Positions 34,665 through 44,609 of a stretch of 64,000 nucleotides of DNA are shown here, one piece after another. The notes beneath the pieces are model-generated. The model searched no databases, was not told where the DNA came from, and worked only from the letters and a program-made list of their open reading frames with translations. The position numbers were made by a program, and so were the translations under genes. This DNA is from Haemaphysalis longicornis (lineage: Eukaryota; Arthropoda; Arachnida; Ixodida; Ixodidae): NCBI GenBank assembly GCA_013339765.2, contig CM023449.1, forward strand, positions 114,127,070 to 114,191,069. Direction: 5' to 3'. Every line of letters starts with the position of its first letter. The first letter of the stretch is position 1.

Positions 34665-35582
34665 AGTTATTTATTATTGATTTATTTAATGCGAATACTG
34701 CAAGCCAGGTTTTCTGGCCCAAGCAAGAGGGGCAACTGCCAATATACGAAACATTTATACAAGGATCAAGCAGTTTTTAAGTGAGAAAACAAACAAACAA
34801 AAATACAAAAGTACATGGCACATCGGTAAAGGCATAGCACACCCTACAATGCATATACTCAATGACCAATGCTCTCATGGAGTGCTTCGGAAACATTTGT
34901 GGCCTGAACGACTGTTTCCGTAAGCGCATTCCATTCTGAAATGGCACGTAGGAAGAAACTAAGCTTAAGCTGGTGTGTTTTTGCGAAAATACACTGAAGA
35001 GATTGAGCATGCGTGTGTCGCGTCCTTCTTGTGCTTAAGGGTTAAACTTAAGTCGATGTAGTTATTTGGACTTAAGGTCGTAAAATATTGTGCAAAAGGA
35101 TAACCGGGCCCAAGCGTCTTGGAGATTCTACAGGTTGAACGCCATTGTCGGACATGAACTTCGTAGGGGAATCGTAACGCCCATATTTGCAAAAAATAAA
35201 CCATACTTGTTTTCTTTGGACGAGCTCTAGCATGTGAATATCTTTTAAAAGTGCGGATCCCTAATCACGAAGGCACATTCCAGTTTCGCTCTAACAAAAG
35301 TATTGTAAGCTAAAAGCTTGACGTGACTTGGGGAATGTCTTAATATGCGCCTCAAAAAACAACTTCGTAAATGCAGCTGAATGAATACGTGATACATGGG
35401 ACGACCAAGTTAAAGCAGAATTTAAAGTGAGGCCGCGGTAATTATACTCCGCAACGTCTGCGATTCCAGTGTTCTGCCAACAAATACTGGGAACGAAAGA
35501 AAACTGTTTTACGTGTTATTCTTAAAAAGGCACATTTTCCGGCATTCAGAACCATTCCCCATGCGAGTCATGGCAGTTCCCC
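34665..35582 (-). mobile_element. CR1/L2-like LINE, C-terminal half and 3' end
   Basis: The minus strand reads MVLNAGKCAFLRITRK near 35,560, LTLNSALTWSSHVSRIHSAA near 35,400, and then FLRRILRHSPSHVKLLAYNT, KLECAFVI.DPH and PFQNGMRLR at the end, the usual C-terminal pattern after the RT. Several frameshifts and stops. The 3' UTR ends in AAATAAATCAATAATAAATA (34,667-34,690 on the plus strand). The RT catalytic region is missing, so it is 5'-truncated near 35,582, next to a perfect palindrome. Confidence 0.7.
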
Positions 35583-35584
35583 AT

Positions 35585-35618
35585 GCTAGTTATGCAAGCT
35601 AAAGCTTGCATAACTAGC
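35585..35618. repeat. Perfect 16-bp inverted repeat with 2-bp spacer
   Basis: Arms GCTAGTTATGCAAGCT (35,585-35,600) and AGCTTGCATAACTAGC (35,603-35,618) are exact reverse complements separated by AA. It sits at the truncated 5' end of the CR1-like fragment, so it may mark a rearrangement junction (a foldback on insertion) or be a hairpin in its own right. Confidence 0.9.
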
Positions 35619-35834
35619 TTGGTCTATATGGACCCGCGTCTTCGCACCGCCTTCCACCACCCAACAGTTGAACTGTTCCACTGGCCCGGCCATAGCAAGA
35701 AACAGCGAGGCGACAAAAATGGTGGCGCCCCCTCCTTTTCAAACGATTAGTGGGGCACGTGGTTAGGAAGGTGGACTTACGTTGAAGGCTGCGATTCCTC
35801 AGGCAATGGCGGTGGTGGCGCCCGTCGAGCGGCT

Positions 35835-36180
35835 CACACATCGCCGCCGGCGCGCCGGCGCTATTACCCAGCGTTTCCCGTGCGCCGGAGCATGATCACT
35901 CCTGCGGGCGCATCGGCGTATCCATTCCGTTGGCTTAGTCGTTTACTATAGCAGCGGTTGTTCTAAGCCTGTTTTGGCGCGGCTTCACGCCCATTACGCG
36001 CTTCCTTCGCGTGGCTTGATTAAATTGTTCGAGAGCACCTTCTGGGTAACCCCGACCCGACGGAATTAAGTGGTTGTAGAGGCCACATACAGAGGCCGCT
36101 AGAGAAACACAACCTTTTGCGCTCTGTTTGCGCACGAATGGGATTCCGTTTTCTAAATTCGTGAATACCAATTTGGTTGT
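35835..36180 (+). repeat. Dispersed repeat family C, copy 1
   Basis: Collinear with 41,495-41,875: GGCGCTATTACCCAGCGTTTCCCG, GCGCCGGAGC, CGCGTGGCTTGATTAA, GGGTAACCCCGACCCGACGG, AATTAAGTGG, CGCTAGAGAAAC, TTTTGCGC, GGGATTCCGTTTTCTAAATT. Divergence and indels show that both are old copies. Class unknown. Confidence 0.7.
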
Positions 36181-36393
36181 GTTTTAACAGGTATTATGCA
36201 AGGCTCAAGGAGCAACCGGTTCCGAGAAATAGCGATTTTAATCAGCTTTTGTGAAATTCTCAAACTTATGCAACTAACTAGTTCAAATCGCTAAATGGGA
36301 ATCACTAACTTCCCATGCCGAATTGTTTAGGTGTCTGACCTTGTGGCGCGCAGTTGTGTATCCCTGCGTTAGCACATCAGGATGGTTAGGTTT

Positions 36394-36560
36394 CGCTGTC
36401 TAACTTTTGAAAAGACGGCCTTTCTATTTTCTTTATGCCAACACACGGCTGGGCTACTGCAGGGGCGTCCGCTGTTCTAGCCGCCGTGGCCGACGCTGGT
36501 GCGTTCGGGACGCCGCCCCTGTGAATCCCAGGTAACACCTGGCAGAATCTGTTTTCACAC
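36394..36560 (-). CDS. Possible terminal exon, unidentified
   Basis: A GC-rich minus-strand frame reads LPGIHRGGVPNAPASATAAR and AQPCVGIKKIERPSFQKLD to a stop near 36,386. Candidate acceptors are ATTCTGCCAG and GGGATTCACAG. The proline-alanine-rich start contrasts with the AT-rich flanks, which suggests coding sequence or a CpG-rich repeat. No family recognised. Confidence 0.2.
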
Positions 36561-37140
36561 TTTGCAGAGCCACGTGTGTGAATGGAAGTGACGTTGCATG
36601 GAAATTTGTTGTGGGTGTCATTTACAGCTTTGCTTTCCAACCACTTTCACAGCATGGATTGGAGCCATTTTTTATTTCCGGTTTATTTTTATTTGTTTTG
36701 TTTTAAGAAGTAGCTATACAGCCTTCACTAATATACCATGAGCCGCGATCCGATGCAGCTCATATTTGGTTACAGACATTGTGCTAGCACGTACTAACGC
36801 TGCGTAAAATATTTTGTAATAATAAATGCACTGTACTCTTCTTAAGTAAAGTGAATACGTCTCAGAAATCAATAAAAACGACTTCTGGTTTCGCTTCAAC
36901 AAAATGTGTAATAGTTTAAAAGGGTAAACCTTGGGTGAAGAGTCAATGCAGCGTCTATTCGTTAATTTTTATATAAGGGCTGGAATATCCGTTGTGCAAA
37001 AGCATAGCCCCAGCTGTGTTGGTGTTTATTAAGGCACAGTCAAAATCGAAAGTAACATCACGTGAGCATGACCAAACCGCAATTATTCGTGTCCGCAGTT
37101 AAGTATACAAAGAATTTGCCGAGTCCCCGCACCGGAGCGC

Positions 37141-37225
37141 GGGCTTCGCAGCGACCGCCCGGCAGTTCAGCAACCAAGAAAATACCTAGCGCCCGTGTGT
37201 GGGGGCCTCGCAACGACCGCCCAGC
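37141..37225 (+). repeat. Two-copy tandem duplication, period 62 bp
   Basis: GGGCTTCGCAGCGACCGCCC (37,141) recurs as GGGCCTCGCAACGACCGCCC (37,203), with two substitutions over the 20 bases shown, in a small GC-rich patch. Confidence 0.6.
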
Positions 37226-37495
37226 GTCCCCAGTGTAGGTTTGTCAAGCCAAGCATGCGCACTTAGAGGGATTGGCCAAGATTTGCAACAAATAAAAACT
37301 CCCGCTTTCGCGGTAATCGTGGCAACGCTTCCTCGGAACTAGAAAGACTCGTCTTAGCTTAAACTCCTTCAAAGTGATGTCCAATGATTATCACTTCCAA
37401 AAAAAAACGATACAAGTTCACACTTATGGCAACAATGATGGAGTAAAAGATACTGCGGCAGTGAATAAGAAGCAAATTAGGGTGCAATCGTGGAC

Positions 37496-38131
37496 TTACT
37501 GTATTTACTCGCCTAATGATAGCACTCGCGTAGTGATCGCACCCTTGAAGTTTGTCGTGAAAGTTCGATTTTTTTTATTTCCCTCAAATGAACGCACCCT
37601 GAACAAGCCGCAGCAATATGTCGTATGTGTGCCAAGTATAGCTGATGATGATCGTGCTTACCTCTGTTTCCTTCCCTTTTATAGAGGACATGGCTACTTT
37701 ATTGCGGCAGACTGGCCGATATTTGCGATATCAGAAAGCATGTGTTCAATATTGATGTGGAAGAAACTCTCACTAAGTGCACATAACGTACTCACAAGAC
37801 AACGAAAAAACGCGCTCAGGTTGCTGCGTCGGTAGCCATGTCTGTATTGTAGTCCCGCACTGTGACAGTGGAAGCCATTTATTGGTCGAACTGTTGCCAC
37901 CTCGCAGCAAATTCGTTCTGACGCGTGTGCGGAATATTTAATGTGTTTTTTTTTTGTTACTGTAATTGTGTTCATGAGACCTATGGTGAAAATTTTGACC
38001 CACAACTTGCTTGTATTTCTGTGCCGAAAAATGTTTAGCCAAACATTTAACCCGCGTAATGAACGCACCCCTACATTTGCATCAACTTTTTTCAGAAAAA
38101 AGTGCAATCATTATGCGAGTAAATACGGTAA
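37496..38131. mobile_element. Candidate MITE-like DNA element with 30-bp terminal inverted repeats
   Basis: The left end begins TTACTGTATTTACTCGCC (37,496-37,525). The right end, read on the minus strand, begins TTACCGTATTTACTCGCA (38,131-38,102). The two match at 27 of 30 positions. Inside, a TAATGANCGCACCC-type motif recurs as direct copies near 37,531, 37,588 and 38,060. No transposase motif is present. No clear target duplication flanks it: left TCGTGGAC, right AACGTATG. The class cannot be named from this. Confidence 0.6.
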
Positions 38132-38488
38132 AACGTATGGTCGTGAAGGTTTCGTACAGGTTCACTGCTTTCACGTTTTACGCGTCAGTGGTAGCTTCTT
38201 TCATTTTTTGCAACAAATACTTTTTTTATGCCAAAGTAAAGTCGAATTCCTTGACATGAACGGAAGAGAAATCAGGTGGGGAGTGTAGGCGGATGAGGCC
38301 TCACCCTTTACCAAGGGCATTGTGTGTGTAATATCAGCAGTCCCTTCTGTAAATTCACCTTCCTCACTTCGCGCTTCTTTCTCTTGCTGGGTATTCCCGC
38401 CCCCTTTACTGGAACCAATACAAAATAACAAACCAACAGCGAAGGTAAGTTTTACATCCACACCAATGCAGCACTACGGCTAAAAAAG

Positions 38489-38715
38489 AAAGCTGTACAG
38501 CTTTCTCAGAAACGTCGGAGTTAAAGAAAAATTCCTCGTGGTCCAGGACTCCAACCCGGGACCACCGCTTAAGCGGAGCAGTCACTCTACCAACTCAGCT
38601 AACCTGGAGGCTAGCGGTTTGTAGCGCGAGAGCGAATTGATCAACGACTCGAAGTAATGGACAGGTGTTAATATTTTTTCCAAGTTCGAAGTTTCTGAAA
38701 AAGCTGTACAGCTTT
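38489..38715. mobile_element. tRNA-like element flanked by 34-bp inverted repeats
   Basis: Outer arms at 38,489-38,522 and 38,682-38,715 are inverted copies with about 30 of 34 matches. Each starts with the palindrome AAAGCTGTACAGCTTT followed by a TCAGAAAC-type stretch. Between them, on the minus strand, lies a tRNA-like unit (38,609-38,541) with TTAGCTGAGTTGGTAGAGTG as a good A box and GGGTTGGAGTCC as a B box. SINEs with tRNA heads are known from ticks; bracketing of one by inverted repeats is unusual. Confidence 0.6.
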
Positions 38716-39849
38716 CCTTCGTAGCCGTACGGCTGCAGTGAGGTGGATGTCAAACTCGCCTTCAAAGAAACTTACTCCACCTTGAGGATTTGCCCTAAAA
38801 TCTGGTCAACAAACCTTGAGGTTACCGTGCTACGGATGACCGCAGTGACGAATCATCGTATAACCAATGTTCCCCTGTTACGAACCGGCTTATTACCAGC
38901 GGGCCTTTAACGAAACGTCATGTGGCGAACGCTCCGTATTCCTTTACATTGACAGTGACGAGGGAGACCGCGAAAATAAACGGTCTTTTAGGCATAACCA
39001 GTCTTATGATGTGCAGGAACAAGCGTGCAATTTTTAATGCGAATGACATTTTCAATGTGGGAAAGTCAGTCATGGTGCGGCTGCTTTATACGCAGTGTGT
39101 ACAGACTGTTAAAAGTCGTTGTGCATATCTTCGTATATCCGCTTCATTCTCTACCTCTGCGGATCTGTCCCGCCAAATCTTCCGTCACAACTGTAGCGAC
39201 AGAAGCTCGCTGAGATTTCAAAACATGAAACGCTCTACAACTAGAGAGATTACAATGACCGACCATACAGGAAAAATTTCTAATGCACGCCTCCACAACG
39301 TTGTTGGTCGCGTGGTCTCTGGTCACTGTTGCTTCATGCATGATCCTTCGAAATCTTGGGAGGAAATCTTGGTGCATACCTCCTGAGAATGCCCGTTGCA
39401 CCCTTTGTCACTACTGGGTGTGACCCTCTCTGGGCTTTCGGATTAACATTAACTCATTAGGAGCCTCAACTATTTCTGTTTTGCCGTGTTAGTTGCAAGG
39501 ACAAAGAAGCCGACCGGGAATCGCACGAAGGGGGGCGCAGGCTAGCTCTTCCTCACACCTTTTCCAAGCACAATCTTCTGATTACACCCCTGCGCGTCTT
39601 CCGCTTCCTGCTGGGAAAGCTTTTTTGGCTTCTTAAAAACGTAACAAAATCAACAAAATTGTTACCCTTTTCATTGGAACCGACAAAGAAGAACAAACCA
39701 CCTCACCTCGCTTCTTTGAGACGAAGAGACGCTTTGAGACGCTTCTTTGAGACAATCATCCCAGGACAAATATCTTCGTGTTAGGGACGTGCCTATTAAG
39801 CAAAGGCCTATGCTAAAAGGCCATATAACGAACGAGCCACATCCAGTCT

Positions 39850-40015
39850 AGTGCGGCTAGCAGAAAAAATGGCCCTCGTACCTCTCCTTCAGTTGCAAAT
39901 GTAGACCAAAGACGATAGTCGACTGGCGTCCCTGGCAAGTAAATTTCATCATTCTCTTTTGCGCTTACCACTCGTGCTGTTCCTCTCCCGTTAGACAAAG
40001 AAGAGCTGGCTATCG
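39850..40015 (-). repeat. Dispersed repeat family A, copy 3 (partial, inverted)
   Basis: The minus strand carries ATTTACTTGCCAGGGACGCC and AGTCGACTATCG, then ACATTTGCAACTGAAGGAGA and a GGGCCATTTTTT end. It matches the last part of the copies at 21.2 and 48.4 kb and encodes IYLPGTPVDYRL in the same frame as copy 2. The upstream 600 bp of the family are absent here. Confidence 0.7.
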
Positions 40016-40095
40016 GCAGCTGCCCCCCAATGCACAAGTTTTCGTCAGACGTTCGCATCTCTTTCATGTGTTTTTCCCTAACTCCCTCCTCTCAC

Positions 40096-40344
40096 TGGAA
40101 GTTCTTGGAGATGGCTGATTCGGTTGTTTCCTGGCCCTGTGATTGTCCAAGAACATCAAATTCTTCAGTTTTGTCTGGTTGCAACAGCCTAAGTCCACCG
40201 TAGGTATTCAAAGGTTTTTTTAAAGAGTCGAGCCTAAACCCTTTGCAAATCTCTTGCAATAGGTTACGTACTCTACCGTTACGCACTCTAGTTGGCAGTA
40301 CGCCGTCTTTGTGTGCAAGTGCACGTTTTTTCCTGTGTCTGTCT
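40096..40344 (-). CDS. Probable exon 2 of the secreted-protein gene starting at 43.5 kb
   Basis: The minus strand has a strong acceptor, GCGCTTTTTTTTATAACAG, ending at 40,345, and a donor CCA|GTGAGA at 40,095, giving a 249-bp exon (phase 2 to phase 2). It opens with DRHRKKR, a furin-like basic site, and continues KDGVLPTRVRNGRVRNLLQE, then an acidic, glutamine-rich tail. Its entry phase matches the exit phase of the signal-peptide exon at 43,282. No family is recognised; a cleaved propeptide is possible. Antisense and alternative frames are shorter. The intron 1 implied (2.9 kb) holds a CR1-like fragment and a family C repeat. The pairing is inferred and unproven. Confidence 0.4.
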
Positions 40345-41494
40345 CTGTTATAAAAAAAAGCGCAACTTACATTCAAAAGCATGTTACACCAACTAGCCCG
40401 ACATCAAGGTTTACTGAAATACAAGAAAACCTTCTGTCATTCACCAAAGAATGTGGGCGGATTGATTAGCCGCGATAATTTGCACCAAAAGGCCTTGCAC
40501 TCTAGAAGCTGTGTCGGGATCATTATATCCGTGTTTCTTATAGGGACCATACTCTACAGGACTATTTTGACCGGGAACACATTTTCAGGGCCAAACGGTC
40601 CGAGACTATTTTGTCCGGGGCTATATTGTCTGGATCCTGGCGTGTGCGGCTGCTTCTCGGCTGTAGTCTTTGGCGTAGAGTTCATGTCGTATGTTAAAAT
40701 TTAGTTGAAGGATGGGGGAGGCAGTTTTGATATGGTGAGGTTTCAAGGGAGCGAAGATATTATGGAGCCTTGAGGCGTGTCGCGAATGCGGGCGCGGAAG
40801 GACACTGTGCAGCTGGGGTCGAGTGAGTGGCTTTGCAATGGGTTAAAAAAGGGAAAAAGGGAGCTCTCCTTTAAGTTCCGAGAATATCAATTCATTCACT
40901 ATAACTAAAACCCTATATTGTGAATATTTCTGAAGATAGTAACTAATACAATTATTGACTCCGTATGTAAAACAAATATATTGTTTGTGTGCTTTTTAAG
41001 CAATGGTGAAGCAGACAATTCTTATCGTGACGCTTTTAGCATCTCGTGGAGGAGCTAATACTCCCCAACTGTAATTGAAGCGTGTAGAACATTTTGACTG
41101 TGTGTCCCCTGGAAAGTGCTTTTACGCGGACAAAAACACAAACACAGTTTTGAGGAAAAGATCCTATTTACTAACAGTTGTAAAAATGAAGTTGATTCTC
41201 ACTCCAAGGGCCTTGTTAAAGCAGACACCTGTATCGTGATTTTCGCTTACTCTAATTTCAAACGAATTGTTTCGTGCTTAAGTAAAGAAGGTGTGGTTTT
41301 TATGCACTGCCCCTGTTCCAAAATATTTCTGGGAACATTATTAATTAAGTACATTGCCCATAATTATCTTTTAAAGCAAAGATTCTCACCTCTACGAGCC
41401 AACAGTTCCTTCGTGCCGTGCGCCACAAGAAATTTCCAACGCGGCGGAGGAGCGGCAGGGCGCTTTTCACTCATTGAGCATAGTGTAGACAGTG

Positions 41495-41875
41495 CGCCTA
41501 TAGGCCGCTATTACCGAGCGTTCCCCGCGCGCCGGAGCCTGGCTCCGGCGTGCGCACCTGCATGGCCCTTCAATCCGCTTTGACGCCTGCTTTAGCAACG
41601 GATATTTTGGGCCTGCTTTGATGCCGCTTCGCGTACTTGGCGGGCTCCCTTCGCACGGCTTGATTAACTTGGTCGACACTACTTCATGAATAACCCGGAC
41701 CCGGCAGAATTAAATGCTCCCGCGGCAAAGTTAAGGATTGGTTTTCAGGTATGAAAAACAAAATGTAGAGAGCACATACAGATATCTCGTCGCTAGAGAA
41801 ACGTTACCTTTTTTGCGCACTGCTTGCAACGAATACCGGGCTCCGTTTTCTAAATTGGCGAATACCCTTTCCTTC
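41495..41875 (+). repeat. Dispersed repeat family C, copy 2
   Basis: Same landmarks as 35,835-36,180 in the same orientation: CGCTATTACCGAGCGTTCCCCGC, GCGCCGGAGC, CGCACGGCTTGATTAA, AATAACCCGGACCCGGCAG, AATTAAATG, CGCTAGAGAAACG, CTCCGTTTTCTAAATTGGCG. It has extra sequence in the middle relative to copy 1. Confidence 0.7.
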
Positions 41876-42109
41876 TCATCATGAATCTGCTTGCTTGTTC
41901 AGTAATTTCACAGGTGAAGAAATAATTTGCTTAGAAATAATGTGAGTGACGTTGCTTTACCTTGCGCGCCTTTTCTTAACCACTCAAAACAGAAATTGTT
42001 CGATGGTCTAAATTATACTGGCCCATTCACGGCGGATCAAACACACATATACACGAGTATTTGTTGTTTTTGCTCGTATTTTTAGATATGCGCACAGCAA
42101 AACAAGTTC

Positions 42110-43005
42110 AAAAAAGCAGATGAAGAATTATCTTGGCATCCTAATATAGAACACTTACACAATGAAATTTCAAAAAAGTGTTAGCGTTCTCTACAGATTG
42201 AGAGGTTTAGTATCGCTTTTTAGTTGAAAACACAGCTTTATAACACTCTCGCGTATTCTAGGCTTTGCTGCGGAATATTACCTTGGGGAACAACAAACAA
42301 AACAAATGACAAATGGCTGATTGTCTTACAGAAAAGTGTTCTCCGTCTATCTGCCAATTTTTACGGACACTATTCCCACTTAAGAACGGGTCACTATTTG
42401 TTCAGTACAATATGCATAAGGCTGACCACATTTATGAGATGAATTTTTTACAAGTTATACCCAAAGAAAATCTCCATGGCAAACATCACCACACCAGCAG
42501 TATATAATCTTTTAGGTGTGCCAAAATACATACACTAAAATTGCGAACAAGGTAAACAGGCAGTCACCGACATACTCAACAGAGTTGGAGACAACATTGA
42601 TTTCAAATGCAGTAGAAGCATATTTAATGCACAGGCGAGAAAATGCCTCTTAAATCAGAATATCTGCTTCAATGACCAGAAATGTGGATGTTGTTTAGAC
42701 TTGTTAAATGAGCAGGTTTTGTAGTTGTGTGTATCTTTAAAACTCAATATAGTTGTACCCTGATTGTCCACTTCTACTTTATTTTACTTCACTCTTGTGT
42801 ACTCTAATCTTCTTTACTGTACCTTTCTCATATTGTCCTTTAATGTCTTGTGCTCTCAAGAATAACTCAAGCACTAGAATTTCCAGCTTGTTTGATTTTG
42901 CTTCTTCATTGTACTGTACCAAAAGGGGCTGGGGCCTCTGTCAGGCTTTGTAGCATTTAGCCCCAGCCTGCCTCCTCGTACTTCTGTGGAAATAAAATCT
43001 TTGGT
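42110..43005 (+). mobile_element. CR1/L2-like LINE, C-terminal RT region and 3' end
   Basis: The plus strand reads LSWHPNIEHLHNEISK near 42,140, SVSVLYRLRGLVSL near 42,175, and LYNTLAYSRLCCGILPWGTT (42,235-42,295) followed by LIVLQKSVLRLSANFYGHYS. This is the thumb-to-C-terminal pattern of CR1/L2-type LINEs, across frame breaks. The 3' UTR includes CAAAAGGGGCTGGGGCC and ends GGAAATAAAATCTTTGG near 43,003. It is 5'-truncated; the catalytic box is absent. Confidence 0.7.
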
Positions 43006-43281
43006 GGTTTCAGTACGTTCGTTTTCGTTTACGCGCATAATTTGTGAATGAAAACATTGAAACAGTGGCGGTGAGGCCATGCGGCTCCCGGTGGCTGCAT
43101 TATTTTCCAAAACTCAGGTATTTGCGCATGGCAAGAGGTTAAAAGTTCCGTGTAAAATTTTTTGAAGTTATCAGCAACACCAAACTAGTAAAAAGCATAA
43201 AAACGGTTTGGCGTTCTGCAATCGGCAAAAAACTTATAAATTCATATTTTGACTAGATGGCAAGTTGTTTCTTACTCTCAC

Positions 43282-43481
43282 GCCTCAGCCTCCATATCTC
43301 CAATGGTAACCAACTTGTAAGTTATAGGCAATGTCGACCACGCACTCCGCAACACATCCGTAAGAAGTAGCTTGTCTAGAAAAGATTTAAATACCGGCGA
43401 AATGATTGTGGGTAGGCCTTTTTCTAATAACGAATCGGAGGAAGCGAGTGAACTCGAGGATAAGAACAGAAACAACAACAT
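43282..43481 (-). CDS. Probable exon 1 of a secreted protein (signal peptide)
   Basis: The ATG at 43,481 begins a 66-codon frame on the minus strand. Residues 1-14 (MLLFLFLSSSSLAS) form a signal peptide with likely cleavage near residue 14. An amphipathic stretch follows (SLLEKGLPTIISPVFKSFLD), then LLLTDVLRSAWSTLP. The coding part ends at GGC|GTGAGAG (donor at 43,281), just before an in-frame TGA. The start is favoured because a TATA box and initiator lie at the right distance upstream. A secreted (e.g. salivary or haemolymph) protein is inferred; no family is recognised. If the donor is unused, the frame would encode a 67-residue peptide on its own. Confidence 0.55.
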
Positions 43482-43504
43482 AGACAAGACGAAGCACTAC
43501 TATT

Positions 43505-43541
43505 AACTGAAAGCTTATTCTGAAACAGCAACGCTTATATA
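43505..43541 (-). promoter_or_regulatory. TATA box and initiator for the signal-peptide exon
   Basis: On the minus strand, TATATAAG (43,541-43,534) lies 33 bp upstream of the A in TCAGTT (43,510-43,505; A at 43,508), the arthropod initiator consensus. The implied 5' UTR is 27 nt to the ATG at 43,481. Both spacings are standard for RNA polymerase II core promoters. Confidence 0.55.
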
Positions 43542-43549
43542 CAATAACA

Positions 43550-44055
43550 TGGTGTCCCTGAAACACACGGGAGATATCAGGGAGCCTAAAAGGTAGCCCT
43601 AAAAACTATGCATTATCCCTAGAAACGAAAAGCCAATTTACACCAGTTCCCCACGAGCAGCTGCATAATGGAGTTCTTTTGGTGACGGTCAAATGGACGG
43701 AACAGTGATACAGTCGCCAGCTAATCAAAGAATTTGCGCGGCTTCTATCATTTCTCGGGTAGTCTCCTCTCTGTGTCGGCCTCTTTGCGTTTCCCGCCAC
43801 GCTTCCGCTTCACGCTTCCCGCCAATGCAATGTATTACCAACTCACCATAGCTTCCGCTCCTCCAAGTTTCAAATAACGTAGGATTTTAAAAATTAGACT
43901 AGAAAAATTCACAGATTTTCCACTCCCGGAAGAAAAAATGACAAGCCAAGCTGAGCGCAGCCCAAGGACTGGACAAAACAAAACACTAACACAAGCTGTT
44001 GGGCGAGCTGACGTATTATGATCAAAAAATTACGCCCACCTCCTCTCGCGGGAAC
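43550..44055. other. Unassigned region upstream of the promoter
   Basis: No coding frame, repeat or RNA gene recognised. It may hold promoter-proximal regulatory sites for the minus-strand gene. Confidence 0.3.
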
Positions 44056-44061
44056 CCGGTG

Positions 44062-44609
44062 TAGATGCGACGCATCGTGGGTTTCCCTCGGCGTTTTTGG
44101 TGGGTTGATTCTCCCATCGCGTGAAACGTGCCATGAACGTGTACGATGAATTTCCATCTACTTCGGGGTTCCCACACCCCGTGCACGTCGCTTTGCAGCC
44201 TCATCATCGGTGGTGCTAGCAGTTCTGTTATTGGGCTGGCCTGCGCTTGTTGCGGTTGCGCAGACCATCGCGATAGCAGGCTTGTTAGTCTCCGTTCAAA
44301 GCAGCAGTTGGACATCGGAAGCAACACGGCGCTGGAACGACGGAGCGGAGCGGCGCAGGTACCGCGTTGTATACCGCCGCATAACGGTTTGGGGAATGAG
44401 AGAGAGCAGCGCATGCGCATCCGAGAAGTAGCGCGCGCCGACGCACAGCTGGCATTGCAAGGAGCGAGCGCTAACCCGCCGATAACGCTGCGGTGAGAGC
44501 GGCGGAGGGCGCATGCGCAGCTGGCGCGGACAACGACGACGCCGGATGGATGTAGGGTTGCATGCATGAATGCATGGACCAAGCGGGTGAATGAGATGCG
44601 TCGCATCTA
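44062..44609. mobile_element. Candidate short element bounded by 15-bp inverted repeats
   Basis: TAGATGCGACGCATC (44,062-44,076) and its exact reverse complement GATGCGTCGCATCTA (44,595-44,609) bound a 548-bp GC-rich block. Inside the repeats the minus strand has a 194-codon frame and the plus strand frames of 73-116 codons; none has a known domain. No target duplication is visible (GGTG on the left, AAAT on the right). The arms are near-palindromes themselves, so each end could also fold alone. Confidence 0.5.

Noticed and set aside
38201..38461. 85-codon minus frame resembling a signal peptide (VKLTFAVGLLFCIGSS)
   Set aside because: It has no ATG (starts with GTG), and an in-frame TAG lies just upstream, directly after a good acceptor, so neither a start exon nor a spliced exon works in this frame.
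41116..41583. 155-codon plus frame
   Set aside because: Its end runs into dispersed repeat family C; no motif.
44022..44606. 194-codon minus frame as a protein-coding gene
   Set aside because: It fills a GC-rich block bounded by inverted repeats with frames open on both strands; more likely a repeat by-product.
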